The notes: generated from the sequence alone by a model not told the origin. DNA of 64,000 nucleotides from Sphingobium sp. SCG-1 (GCF_002953135.1 NZ_CP026372.1:3521501-3585500), one strand, 5' to 3'; counted from the first letter of the stretch, positions 31,622 to 40,243 are shown. Program-made: numbers and translations.

Positions 31622-32635
31622 TTAAGCCTTAAATTCGATGTTCTCGATCAGGCAGGAAAAGTCGTGATCCTCAATCACGTAGGCGTCATTGCTGGACTGA
31701 TAGTCCTCGATCCGGTCACGCTCTGGCACGTCCTTGATGTGGCGGCGGCGCTTGCCCTCCTGCTCGTAGATTGAGAGGTTATCGAGTCGGGTGATGAACA
31801 CCTTGCCCAGCGGGAAGTAAGGCACGCGCTGGGCAGGCAGGTTGCCAAGGCGCTTGGATGACATGATGACGTCGCGGGCAATCTGCTCGGTAGGATCGAT
31901 AGATTCGTTCATAAGCGGGAAGTATTTGTCATGCAGCAGATCGCGCGAGACGATCGCCACCAGCTCGGTATCCTCCGCCGCCCACACCGGCAGCAGCTCG
32001 TTGACGCAGTCGTACACCAACGCATCCAGCGTGGCATAGTCGCCGCCTGGGCCGTAAGTGACCTTGCCCGCTACCTTCGTGCCTGCGGTCATCACCTGCG
32101 CGGGTTTCTGGGTGCGCATCTTCTGCAGCCAGCCAATGTTGACGTCCTGCAGGTTTGGGTTGTTTGTGGCGTTAGTGGTAGCAGCGGCGCTGGTGCCGTT
32201 GAAGCCAATGCGGATATTGTCGAGGGCCTGCGCACGAACGATGGCGTTCTGAATGCGGGTCTGGAAGTCGGGAAACTTCGCCCACATGTCGATTTTGCCA
32301 TAACGCAGATGCGTATCGTAGTTAGTCTGGAAGCACTCGTAACCAAAGGAATCGAGGCCGCTGGGGTCTTTGGTCTGACGAGTGCCAGTCCCGGACGTGT
32401 CGGTGCGCGAGGCGATCGGGTTGCCGACAGAGAGGCCGAGCGTCTCGCCCTTCATCTCAGGCACCTGAACGATGTTAATGCTTTGCAGGAAAGCGCTGGT
32501 GTCCTGCTTCTTGTCGATCAGCTTCTGCTGAACCGAAGGTTCCACGGCAAACTTCTGGGTCGCATCTTCCGCACCGTTCAACGACGCGATCTGCTCGATG
32601 AAGCGGTTGAAGAGCTTGCGGGTGTCGTTACGCAT
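31622..32635 (-). CDS. N: major capsid protein gpN
   Basis: P2 gpN family: MRNDTRKLFNRFIEQIASLN, then VEPSVQQKLIDKKQDTSAFL, ESYGYECFQTNYDTHLRYG-like SFGYECFQTNYDTHLRYGKI, and the closing VIEDHDFSCLIENIEF. HK97-type fold. 337 residues against 357 in P2. Confidence 0.96.
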   Translation of the reverse strand: MRNDTRKLFNRFIEQIASLNGAEDATQKFAVEPSVQQKLIDKKQDTSAFLQSINIVQVPEMKGETLGLSVGNPIASRTDTSGTGTRQTKDPSGLDSFGYECFQTNYDTHLRYGKIDMWAKFPDFQTRIQNAIVRAQALDNIRIGFNGTSAAATTNATNNPNLQDVNIGWLQKMRTQKPAQVMTAGTKVAGKVTYGPGGDYATLDALVYDCVNELLPVWAAEDTELVAIVSRDLLHDKYFPLMNESIDPTEQIARDVIMSSKRLGNLPAQRVPYFPLGKVFITRLDNLSIYEQEGKRRRHIKDVPERDRIEDYQSSNDAYVIEDHDFSCLIENIEFKA

Positions 32636-32691
32636 GTTGGTTAGGCTCCTGCCTGAAAATCGGATGTGTGGGTTAGCGGACGCGGATCAGG

Positions 32692-33528
32692 TCAGCATTC
32701 GGCCATCACGACACCGTCGCCGCCGGTGGCGGGGCGGCGCGCGGTGTAACCATGCTGCGGGGTCTTCTCGAAGTCCTTCTTGAGCGCGCCGAGGTCAGTC
32801 GCCAGCTTGGTCACTTGAGCGTTGGTGGCATTGGCGGTCACTTCCATGGCGTTCGCCAGCTGGGTCATGCCCTCGCCGAATTGAGCCGCGAAGGCCGCGA
32901 AATCGGAAGTGGGTGCATCGTCCATTACAGGCGGCACAATGACAACAGGCGGCACTGGGTCGGCCTTAGGCACGCTAAAGCCTTCGAAGAACTTGCGCAT
33001 CCCGGCGAAAAGGCCGGTAAGATCGTCCTTTGCCTCGCCTTCCTCGAAAGCAATCTCGATTTCCTCGACAGTGCGCAGATTGTCCTTACGCTTGTCGTCG
33101 CGGCTGAACTGCAGCATTTCGGTGCCGAGCGAGGCCGGGCTGTCGGTCAGGGCTAGGCCAACGACATAGGCCTTGTTGCTGGCGGCGAAATTCGGGACGA
33201 TCTCGATGCTGCTGAACAGCTTCTGCCCGTCCTTGTTCATTTTCTTGGCCTGATCGTTCACGTCGAAGCTGGCGAACAGAGCGAGCTTCTTTTCAGTCTT
33301 CCCGCCGATGTTCAGCTCGACTTCCTCGGCCTTCATCTCGGCAATCGCGCCATAGCTATTGAAGGGCGGCGTCGGCGAATAGCCGCGCAGATGCTCGCAA
33401 TTGATCGTCGCGGTGTAGGTGGCCGGATTGTAGGCGTCCGCTGCCTGCTGAATGTGGCTGCGCTCGATCACGCGACCGTCAACGGTCGGACCTTCGACGG
33501 CAACACGGAAAAATTTGGTCTTTGCCAT
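32692..33528 (-). CDS. O: capsid scaffold/maturation protease gpO
   Basis: P2 gpO family: KTKFFRVAVEGPTVDGRVIE, INCEHLRGY and LFSSIEIVPNF. The catalytic triad of P2 (Asp19, His48, Ser107) is met by D17, H46 and S107 (or S106). The N-terminal half is the serine protease; the C-terminal half (about 215-275) is the helical scaffold. ATG 33528 follows AAGGGAG. It lies 94 nt from dyad C, so unlike V, J and P it has room for a normal leader. Confidence 0.95.
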   Translation of the reverse strand: MAKTKFFRVAVEGPTVDGRVIERSHIQQAADAYNPATYTATINCEHLRGYSPTPPFNSYGAIAEMKAEEVELNIGGKTEKKLALFASFDVNDQAKKMNKDGQKLFSSIEIVPNFAASNKAYVVGLALTDSPASLGTEMLQFSRDDKRKDNLRTVEEIEIAFEEGEAKDDLTGLFAGMRKFFEGFSVPKADPVPPVVIVPPVMDDAPTSDFAAFAAQFGEGMTQLANAMEVTANATNAQVTKLATDLGALKKDFEKTPQHGYTARRPATGGDGVVMAEC

Positions 33529-33610
33529 GGTGGCTCCCTTGGGGGTTCGGACTAGCAGCGGATTACCTGCGCATTGGCCCGCCAAAGGGGGTTCAGGGCA
33601 ACGCGCCGCA

Positions 33611-33633
33611 TTTGTGATGACGCGCATTACAAA
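33611..33633. promoter_or_regulatory. Ogr-type late-promoter dyad, site C (divergent: terminase P and scaffold O)
   Basis: TTTGTGATG-ACGCG-CATTACAAA, 23 bp. On the right, 47 nt separate it from the P start, with GTCCGG beginning 36 nt from the dyad. On the left, O starts 82 nt away with its own ribosome site and no GTYCRG-like hexamer at the usual distance, so leftward activity is less certain. P2 also has divergent late promoters between P and O. Confidence 0.78.
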
Positions 33634-33680
33634 CGGGACGCGGCGAACAGGACGCGCGGGTGCGTCAGTGTCCGGCGACC

Positions 33681-35516
33681 ATGCCGCGCAAGGATATCGA
33701 CACGACAACGGCCCTGATGCCGATCTTCGGGAGCATTCCCTTCGATGCACGGCGGATCGCGCGCGGCTATTATTGGCGGGGCTGGGGCGTCAGCGAGATT
33801 GCCGACGAAATAAAGCTCAAGCGGACTACGGTTCAGAGCTGGAAAGATCGCGACAATTGGGACGATGATCCCGTCATCCGCCGGATCGAGGACCATCTCG
33901 ATATGCGGCTCAACTGCCTGATCTACAAAGAGCAGAAATCCGGCAGCGACTTCAAGGAAATCGACCTGCTGACCCGGCAGATCGAGCGCCTAGCCCGCGT
34001 GCGCCGCTATGAGGCTCCGGGCGGCCATGAGGGCGATCTCAATGAGAAGGTCGCCAATCGCAACGCTGGGCCTAAGAAGAAGACGCCCAAGAACCTGCTG
34101 ACGGTCGCGGACGCGGCGGCGCTGGAAGCCGCGATGGTGGACGGCATGTTCGGCCATCAGGAGACCTGGTGGAAGAATGTCAGCCGCCGCACGCGATTCC
34201 TGCTCAAATCCCGTCAGATCGGCGCGACCTTCTATTTCGCCCGCGAAGCGCTCGTCCACGGCCTGAAGACGGGCAACAATCAGATTTTCCTGTCCGCCTC
34301 GCGCGCGCAGGCCAATATCTTCCGGCAATACATCCTCGAATTCGTTTTTGAGGTCACTGGCAAGCGCCTGACGGGCGAGCAGCTGGTTATCGAGCGCGGG
34401 GAGGATCCTGACGGGCAACAGCTCGCGCCCTTCACCATGTATTTCCTTGGCACCAACTATCGCACGGCGCAGGGATATCATGGCGACGTCTATATCGATG
34501 AAGCATTCTGGATATTCGGCTTTGAAGAGCTGAATAAGGTCGCGTCGGCCATCGCCACGCAAAAGCGCTACCGCAAAACCTATTTTTCGACGCCGTCCAC
34601 CATTGCACATGAAGCGCATCCGATGTGGACGGGCGAGCGCTTCAACAAGCGCCGGTCCAAGGAAAACCGGGTCAAGATCGATGTCAGCAACGCGGCGCTG
34701 AAGCACGGCGTCCTTGGGCCTGACGGCATCTGGCGGCACGTCGTCACGATTGAGGACGCGATCGAAGGCGGCTACGACCTTGCCGATGTCGAGGAGCTGC
34801 GGCTCGAATATTCGGTCGATGAATTCGACAACCTCTTTCTTTGCCAGTTTATCGACGACAGCGCATCGAGCTTCCCGATGGCGCTGCTCAAGCCGTGCAC
34901 GGTCGACAGCTTCGCGACGTGGCGGGACTTCCAGCCCTACGCACTGCGGCCCTTCGGCAATGGCGAAGTCTGGATCGGCTATGATCCGGCAGAGAGCGAG
35001 GACGGTGACAACGCAAGCTGCGTAGTTGTCGCGCCTCCGGAGAATGCCAAGGGCAAGTTCCGCGTGCTGGAGAAACACCAGTGGAAGGGCATGGATTTCG
35101 AGGCGCAGGCCGCGCAGATCAATAGGCTCCGGCAGAAGTATCGCGTGACGGAAATTGCCATCGACGGCACCGGCATGGGCGCGGCGGTGCATCAGCTCGT
35201 GAAGAAGTTCTTCCCGCGCGCGCGCCGGATCGATTATTCGCCGCTGGTGAAGACCCAGATGGTGCTGAAGGCCAAAAACGTCTTCGCCAAGCGCCGTATC
35301 GAGTTCGACGCCGGTTGGAGCGATCTCGCCGCCGCGCTCATGTCGATCCATCCGCAGCTTACCAAGGGCCAGAAGATGCTGACCTATGTCGCGCGCCGCT
35401 CGGCCGAGACGGGCCATGGCGATCTCGCCTGGGCGCTGCTGCATGCGATCTATTGCGAACCCATGGACGCCAGCGACGGCGCGCCGACCCAATCCAGCGT
35501 GGAGTTTTTTGGATGA
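33681..35516 (+). CDS. P: terminase large ATPase subunit gpP
   Basis: P2 gpP family: an N-terminal HTH (ARGYYWRGWGVSEIADEIKL, then KRTTVQSWKDRDNWD) for DNA recognition; the ATPase with Walker-A-like LLKSRQIGAT near residue 173 and Walker B VYIDEAFWI near 270; and an RNase-H-like nuclease domain (WIGYDPAESEDGDNA near 430, IAIDGTGMG near 495). ATG 33681 is chosen over 33660 because it fits the family start and the dyad spacing. No ribosome site precedes it. Confidence 0.95.
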   Translation: MPRKDIDTTTALMPIFGSIPFDARRIARGYYWRGWGVSEIADEIKLKRTTVQSWKDRDNWDDDPVIRRIEDHLDMRLNCLIYKEQKSGSDFKEIDLLTRQIERLARVRRYEAPGGHEGDLNEKVANRNAGPKKKTPKNLLTVADAAALEAAMVDGMFGHQETWWKNVSRRTRFLLKSRQIGATFYFAREALVHGLKTGNNQIFLSASRAQANIFRQYILEFVFEVTGKRLTGEQLVIERGEDPDGQQLAPFTMYFLGTNYRTAQGYHGDVYIDEAFWIFGFEELNKVASAIATQKRYRKTYFSTPSTIAHEAHPMWTGERFNKRRSKENRVKIDVSNAALKHGVLGPDGIWRHVVTIEDAIEGGYDLADVEELRLEYSVDEFDNLFLCQFIDDSASSFPMALLKPCTVDSFATWRDFQPYALRPFGNGEVWIGYDPAESEDGDNASCVVVAPPENAKGKFRVLEKHQWKGMDFEAQAAQINRLRQKYRVTEIAIDGTGMGAAVHQLVKKFFPRARRIDYSPLVKTQMVLKAKNVFAKRRIEFDAGWSDLAAALMSIHPQLTKGQKMLTYVARRSAETGHGDLAWALLHAIYCEPMDASDGAPTQSSVEFFG

Positions 35517-36550
35517 CCGACCAAACCCAATCCGTGGCCGTTGTCGAGAGCAGCACGGCGGACCTTGCCCAGGGTAAGGCCATCGCCTTCAGCTTCGGCG
35601 ACGCGGTCAGCGTCATCGATCGGCACGAGCTGCTGAACTACATCGAGTGTTGGCACAATGGCCGCTATTATGATCCGCCGGTGCCGCTCAAATCACTGGC
35701 GCGGATATTCCGGGTGTCGCCGCACCATAGCAGCGCCATTTACGTGAAGCGCAACCTGTTGCTCCGGAATTTCGTGCCCTCGCCCCAGCTCGATCGCAAC
35801 AATTTCGGCCGTTTCGCGCTCGACTATCTGACGATGGGCAATGCCTATCTGGAAGGCGTACCGAATATGCGCGGCCAGATCATGACGCTCAAGCATTCGC
35901 TGGCGCTGAACACGCGACGCGGCCTGAAGGACGGGCAGTTCTTCTTTTTGAACGGCTTCGGGCAGGAGCATGAATTCGAAAACGGGCGCGTATGCCACTT
36001 GATGGAACCCGATGTCTCTCAAGAGATTTATGGCCTACCCGAATATCTGGCGGCGATGCAGTCGGGTTTTCTCAATGAAGCCGCCACGCTCTTCCGCCGC
36101 CGCTATTATCTCAATGGGTCGCACGCGGGCTTCATTCTGTACCTGTCAGAAGCGACGATGAACGATCAGGACGTGGACGGCATCCGCAATGCCCTGCGCG
36201 AGAGCAAGGGCGTCGGCAATTTCCGCAATCTGTTCATCAACGCGCCAAACGGTAAGAAGGACGGCGTCCAGATCATCCCGGTAGGCGAAGCCGCAGCGAA
36301 GGATGAGTTCCTCGGCATCAAGAACACGACACGCGACGATATCTTGGCCTCGCATCGCGTCCCGCCCCAGATGCTCGGCGTGGTGCCGACAAACAGCGGC
36401 GGCTTTGGCGATGTCGGCAAGGCGTCCGACGTGTTCTACCCCAATGAAATCGAGCCGATCCAGATGCGCATGCTCGAGGTCAATGATTTCTTCGGCTTCG
36501 AAGCCGTCAAGTTCGATCCTTATCAGCCGGTGAGCGCACCGTCCAACTGA
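35513..36550 (+). CDS. Q: portal protein gpQ
   Basis: P2 portal family: AIAFSFGDAVSVIDRHELLN, YIECWHNGRYYDPPVPLKSL, DRNNFGRFALDYLTMGNAYL and HRVPPQMLGVVPTNSGGFGD. 345 residues against 344 in P2. ATG overlaps the P stop. Last phage structural gene on the right side. Confidence 0.96.
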   Translation: MTDQTQSVAVVESSTADLAQGKAIAFSFGDAVSVIDRHELLNYIECWHNGRYYDPPVPLKSLARIFRVSPHHSSAIYVKRNLLLRNFVPSPQLDRNNFGRFALDYLTMGNAYLEGVPNMRGQIMTLKHSLALNTRRGLKDGQFFFLNGFGQEHEFENGRVCHLMEPDVSQEIYGLPEYLAAMQSGFLNEAATLFRRRYYLNGSHAGFILYLSEATMNDQDVDGIRNALRESKGVGNFRNLFINAPNGKKDGVQIIPVGEAAAKDEFLGIKNTTRDDILASHRVPPQMLGVVPTNSGGFGDVGKASDVFYPNEIEPIQMRMLEVNDFFGFEAVKFDPYQPVSAPSN

Positions 36551-36569
36551 CACCCGCGACCAGGCGGGA

Positions 36570-36620
36570 GGTAGAGCGCTGCAACGCTCCACCCCGGCAA
36601 ATCTCCTGTACCGAACAGGA
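36570..36620. terminator. tandem hairpins between portal and RTX gene
   Basis: First hairpin: GGTAGAGCG (36570-36578) with CGCTCCACC (36585-36593), one mismatch. Second: TCCTGT (36604-36609) with ACAGGA (36614-36619). The two genes converge here, so a two-way terminator is expected. The T-runs are weak. Confidence 0.5.
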
Positions 36621-36622
36621 TA

Positions 36623-38350
36623 CTATATGATGTGCCAAGTTACCGTTGGATCATCATAGAAATCGGGAAAAACATTACTCACCTCTATCTGATTTATAAA
36701 TGCGCTTCTTATAGAAAGGTCCGAAATGGAGCTACTCGCAAATGTACTAACCAATGCATCTACATTTTTTACCAAAGTCGATCCATTATCGAAATTCAAT
36801 TTGATATTGACCTCGACTTCCCACATCGATCCATCGGGATCGGAGTCTAGCAGCTCACCGGTTTCATCTTTTATGTAGATATCTGCCCCAATATAAGTTT
36901 GCTGCGTTTCAATATAAGCGCCGATTGACCCCGTATTATTGGGGTTAAATATAATCGTGTCATTTCCACCGTCTGGGCCGAAGTAAAAGTAAAAAAAGCC
37001 AGCGTCATTTAAATCGGCCGTGTCGTTTCCTTCACCCATGTCGATGAAGTATTGCTCTGTCCAGACGCTTCCGTACACATCCAGTCGATCGTTTCCTTGG
37101 CCCGTAAAAATCTGATTTCCAGCTCGAACAGAAACTATATCATCGCCGCTGCCGCTATCCACATATATAACGTCCGTGACAGAAATTGTGTCGTCGCCGC
37201 CATCGCCATACACTTCGCCACCTCCCGAAATGATAAGATCAGCGCCTTCGCCACCATATATGTAGTTCGTCCCGGATCCACCGTCGAATATATCGTCCCC
37301 ACCATCACCGAATAGATCATCGTTGCCGTCACCGCCGATCAATTCATCCGCGCCATCACCTCCGAACAAGAAGTCGTCGCCATCGCCGCCATTTAGAACA
37401 TCAGCCTGCTCACCGCCATTAACAGTGTCATTGCCTGCGCCCGCCACTATATATGCACCATTTACATACGGGTTTGCTCCAGTGAGTATGCCGATATGGC
37501 TATCGTAATTTGTAAATTCTCCGAATGACGAACCATAGATTATATCTTTACCTTCAAAGGTGTAATCCACAGCTCCAGATTGGATGATATCGTTTATCAT
37601 ATCGGCTGCGCCGTTCACAATCCCCGCGAAGGCGCCCGCGCCCGCCGCTATGAGTGCCGCAGTGGTAGCATAAATATAATCGGGCTGAGCATAGGATGCA
37701 TAATCATTTTGGGTGTACACATTGCCAATTGCACCATCCTTCAAGACTTGCTTATCGCTATCCGTAAAAATTATATTTACTTTTTGTCCAATATTATACG
37801 GATCGAAAGTCAGTTTAAATAGTTCGTTGATTGGCTGAATAAATTCGCTTTCATCTAAAGTATGAAAGTCAAAATTGTCGTCAAAAGGAAGCACCACCCC
37901 GTCTTCTACTGAGAGATTGCCAGCGCTATCCCAGACTAAGGTAGTTTGCTCACCCAACTTAAAAGATGTTTCACCCCATATGAACGCCCGCTCAGCGAAA
38001 TCACCGGAAGTTTGATCTGTACTATAGTGGCTGACTACGAAAGTTGCAGACTTCTTTTGAATGTCTGTTTGCAAAAGTTCGCCCAAAGTAATTCTCGTGG
38101 TGCCATTTGCGTCAGTTATGCCCTGACGCGCGATATCCCCATCAAAAAACTCGTGTATGACTTGCGCATCGGCAAGTTTTGCAAAGCGACCGACCGTGCT
38201 CATATAGCTCGATGCATTCACAGCCACAGTAATTTCACTCACTACGCCGGGTGGCACATATCTTAACCGATCGTCAGGCAAAGCTGGCTTGTCCATTACA
38301 CCGTGAAGGTACAGGTTAAGCATATTTTCTATCGTCACAGCTTCCACCAT
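36623..38350 (-). CDS. RTX-type calcium-binding repeat protein, prophage cargo
   Basis: 575 residues from ATG 38350 (after GGAG, 7 nt). Residues about 303-423 hold RTX nonapeptides GGxGxDxhx (AGNDTVNGGE, GGDGDDFLFG, GGDGADELIG, GGDGNDDLFG, DGGDDIFDG) that bind calcium and fold into a beta-roll after export. The N-terminal 230 residues are unknown; a hydrophobic Ala/Gly stretch (TTAALIAAGAGAFAGI) lies near 230-245. The C-terminal domain is beta-rich with no recognised enzyme motif. No type I secretion genes are in the window. Clearly AT-richer than the phage, which points to separate acquisition. Confidence 0.8.
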   Translation of the reverse strand: MVEAVTIENMLNLYLHGVMDKPALPDDRLRYVPPGVVSEITVAVNASSYMSTVGRFAKLADAQVIHEFFDGDIARQGITDANGTTRITLGELLQTDIQKKSATFVVSHYSTDQTSGDFAERAFIWGETSFKLGEQTTLVWDSAGNLSVEDGVVLPFDDNFDFHTLDESEFIQPINELFKLTFDPYNIGQKVNIIFTDSDKQVLKDGAIGNVYTQNDYASYAQPDYIYATTAALIAAGAGAFAGIVNGAADMINDIIQSGAVDYTFEGKDIIYGSSFGEFTNYDSHIGILTGANPYVNGAYIVAGAGNDTVNGGEQADVLNGGDGDDFLFGGDGADELIGGDGNDDLFGDGGDDIFDGGSGTNYIYGGEGADLIISGGGEVYGDGGDDTISVTDVIYVDSGSGDDIVSVRAGNQIFTGQGNDRLDVYGSVWTEQYFIDMGEGNDTADLNDAGFFYFYFGPDGGNDTIIFNPNNTGSIGAYIETQQTYIGADIYIKDETGELLDSDPDGSMWEVEVNIKLNFDNGSTLVKNVDALVSTFASSSISDLSIRSAFINQIEVSNVFPDFYDDPTVTWHII

Positions 38351-38351
38351 T

Positions 38352-38792
38352 TTATTCTCCAATCCTGACCGTTTCGGACAACTTGCTCACCATCTCTCCA
38401 CAATGATTTATCTCAGCGATCGTCTTGTAACGGAGGTTGTGGGGGTTGCCCTTTTCAAAGCGCTTGTCATATGGAGCCAGCGCTACGAAGGTGTATGCCA
38501 CTCGTTTACGTTGTGACGTAAAGACCCGCCTATAGCTATTAGGTCTGCCAGCATGAGTTAGTGTGCAACATCCGGTTGACACCAATTGAGCAACATCGGA
38601 TTTATTCGGGCGGGCGGTCGTTTGTTGAAGCCATTGAGTCGCATTGGCTTGCGCTACGAATTGGACGTCGATCTTCTCAGGTGTGCCGTTAGGACAACGG
38701 CCACTCGAGATGACGCCGCAAGAGCTCAGCCCGCAAGCCGACAACGTCACGATCGCGCGGCGTAGTATATAGCGGTGCTGATGTGACTGCAT
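38352..38792 (-). CDS. small putative lipoprotein upstream of the RTX gene
   Basis: 146 residues from ATG 38792, which follows GGGGGA. The N-terminus RRAIVTLSACGLSSCGVI is a signal peptide with two possible lipobox cysteines (LSAC, LSSC). The mature part is unrecognised, with HCGEM near the end and several Cys residues. It ends 1 nt before the RTX start, whose ribosome site overlaps its stop codon region, so the two form an operon. Confidence 0.65.
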   Translation of the reverse strand: MQSHQHRYILRRAIVTLSACGLSSCGVISSGRCPNGTPEKIDVQFVAQANATQWLQQTTARPNKSDVAQLVSTGCCTLTHAGRPNSYRRVFTSQRKRVAYTFVALAPYDKRFEKGNPHNLRYKTIAEINHCGEMVSKLSETVRIGE

Positions 38793-39488
38793 ATTCCCCC
38801 TAGATCTCGTGCCGCCAGCCTTTGACGACAGAGCACCATAAGTGCCTCTACCGCACTGACATCGCATGATGACGGTGAATAAACCAACATTATCATCAAC
38901 CTAATCCGAGGTTAACGATCAATAAATTCACTGTGCTGGCGTCCACCAGCGCGTCGGTGGAACCGACGGTCGCGCGCGGCGCTCTGCTCCCCCCCTCGCC
39001 CGCACTCTTTTCGGGTCGAAAAAGACGCAACTCGCAACGATGACGCAACCTAGATGCCCTGCGCCTTGCGGAGGCGGAATAGTACCTCGCCGTCTGACGC
39101 ACTCAGATGCGGCTCGGCCACTTTCTGAAAGCTCGGTTCTGTATTCATGGATATTCGCTTCGGACCAACCCCCAAAGAGGGAAACGTCTTACCTACCTTA
39201 CATCCGCGAGAAAGGATGCATAAGATACTGATGTATAAAGAGAACTTTGTAAGACGACAGTCCTTACCTCGTCTTACATCAATCGCCCTGTTTCCTTACC
39301 TCATTGATTTCATTATGTTTTTGTAATTGAATTTATAAGATGAGAGGCTCCTTACTTGGTAAGGTGGAGGTAAGAAAAAGGTAAGGCCGAAAATGGCTGT
39401 TTTCCGCCAATGTAGGGAAGGTAAGAAGTTTCCCGCGCACCCCCCAACCTGAAAGAGCGATCTCCTTTTGCTTGCAAGAAGCGAGTGT
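38793..39488. other. gene-free stretch upstream of the lipoprotein/RTX operon
   Basis: No convincing gene on either strand. It holds the likely promoter region of the lipoprotein/RTX pair, in the AT-rich part about 38,870-38,940, and a motif-dense segment at 39,179-39,433 listed separately. Short open frames in it owe their length to chance and repeat their peptides because of the inverted repeat. Confidence 0.5.
39179..39433. repeat. inverted repeat enclosing a cluster of CTTAC/GTAAG motifs
   Basis: A 35-bp segment beginning GGGAAACGTCTTACC at 39,179 recurs in reverse complement ending near 39,433 as GGGAAACTTCTTACC, with roughly 28 of 35 positions alike by eye. Between them CTTAC or GTAAG occurs about ten more times in both orientations, including a perfect CCTTAC-TTG-GTAAGG hairpin at 39,350-39,364. 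The interior is AT-rich. It looks like an array of binding sites or the termini of a small mobile element; the nature is unknown. Confidence 0.6.
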
Positions 39489-39662
39489 TCAACCTTCGAT
39501 TTCGAGGACTGCGATCGTCACCTCGGCGAACTGGCGCATCAACCGATGCCAATACGGCCCCGCCATCTCCCAGGGCGTCCATTCACCGTCGGCCGACCGT
39601 TGGGTCTCCCACATTTCTGCAGCGAACTTCTCTACCAGTGCTTCTCGGCGTTGGCGGTACAG
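39489..39662 (-). CDS. small ORF with uncertain start, possibly frameshifted
   Basis: The minus-strand frame ending at 39489 reads VEKFAAEMWETQRSADGEWT, then PWEMAGPYWHRLMRQFAEVT, which looks like genuine protein. It has no ATG/GTG/TTG start in a likely place: upstream it continues as LYRQRREALV from a CTG at 39662, then meets a stop. In the neighbouring frame an ATG at 39,679 (ATGA overlap with the upstream gene) reads MKRRRICTANAEKHW and then stops; one extra G there would join it to VEKFAAEM. So this is either a CTG start, a frameshift, or a decayed gene. Confidence 0.4.
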   Translation of the reverse strand: MYRQRREALVEKFAAEMWETQRSADGEWTPWEMAGPYWHRLMRQFAEVTIAVLEIEG

Positions 39663-39675
39663 ATGCGACGCCGCT

Positions 39676-40002
39676 TCATGATCTGAACCTGCTCAATGCT
39701 CGCTTCCACTCCCGTTCATCAGGGAGCGGTAGCAAAGTTGTCGGTGCGTCCTTCACTAGATAGAGCGATGCTCGCCGCACCCGCTGTCCCCGCTTCTCAA
39801 GACATGGGATGCAACGAAATCGCTTTGCGGCCAGCGTAAGCCGATCGTCCCACCGCTTACGCTCGAAAAGCCACCAAAGACCGTGGGGATCAAATAAAGC
39901 ATGATGGCCGCAGGTGCCGCAGACTGGCTTAAGAGTGTAGTGCCATGCCGCAGCTTCGAAAATGTTCGTAGCTACTCGTAGGCCATCCCGGTAGCGCGAC
40001 AT
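39676..40002 (-). CDS. hypothetical zinc-ribbon protein (108 aa)
   Basis: Two cysteine pairs (CGTCGHH near residue 29 and CIPCLEKRG near 65) frame a Trp-rich loop, LFDPHGLWWLFERKRWDDRL, giving a probable zinc ribbon. The protein is basic, suggesting nucleic-acid binding. Similar proteins are, from memory, frequent in sphingomonad mobile DNA. It ends with ATGA overlap to the next frame. Confidence 0.7.
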   Translation of the reverse strand: MSRYRDGLRVATNIFEAAAWHYTLKPVCGTCGHHALFDPHGLWWLFERKRWDDRLTLAAKRFRCIPCLEKRGQRVRRASLYLVKDAPTTLLPLPDEREWKRALSRFRS

Positions 40003-40003
40003 T

Positions 40004-40177
40004 TCATCGCACCCTACCCTTCTGCATAAGCCGCCGATTCCAAGCTATCGCTCCGGTCATGAAAGGACCGTCGTCGCGCTCGCCGCTGCGTATTTCACCT
40101 AAAAAGTGCGTGTTGCTAAAGCCGCGCTCCTCGAGCGCCTCGGCTACAGCATTCCTAATCTCTTCGATGTTTTCCAT
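40004..40177 (-). CDS. small hypothetical protein (57 aa)
   Basis: Start ATG 40177 follows GGAGGA with a 4-nt gap, an excellent ribosome site. The sequence begins MENIEEIRNAVAEALEERGF, an acidic amphipathic helix, and ends basic. It directly precedes the zinc-ribbon gene and is probably co-transcribed from the AT-rich region at 40,180-40,240. Function unknown. Confidence 0.65.
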   Translation of the reverse strand: MENIEEIRNAVAEALEERGFSNTHFLGEIRSGERDDGPFMTGAIAWNRRLMQKGRVR

Positions 40178-40243
40178 TGGCTCCTCCAAAATGAGAACAT
40201 TTGGAGAACATCATGCGAGTCGGTCAAGTAAGAATTCAGCGTT

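Noticed and set aside
33990..35492. 500-codon open frame on the minus strand under the terminase gene
   Set aside because: Composition (Arg/Leu/His-rich, no domain) and exact overlap with gpP show it to be an antisense shadow in GC-rich DNA.
39040..39582. Two short open frames sharing the peptide RETSYLPYI
   Set aside because: The shared peptide comes from the 35-bp inverted DNA repeat; neither frame has a ribosome site or protein-like remainder.
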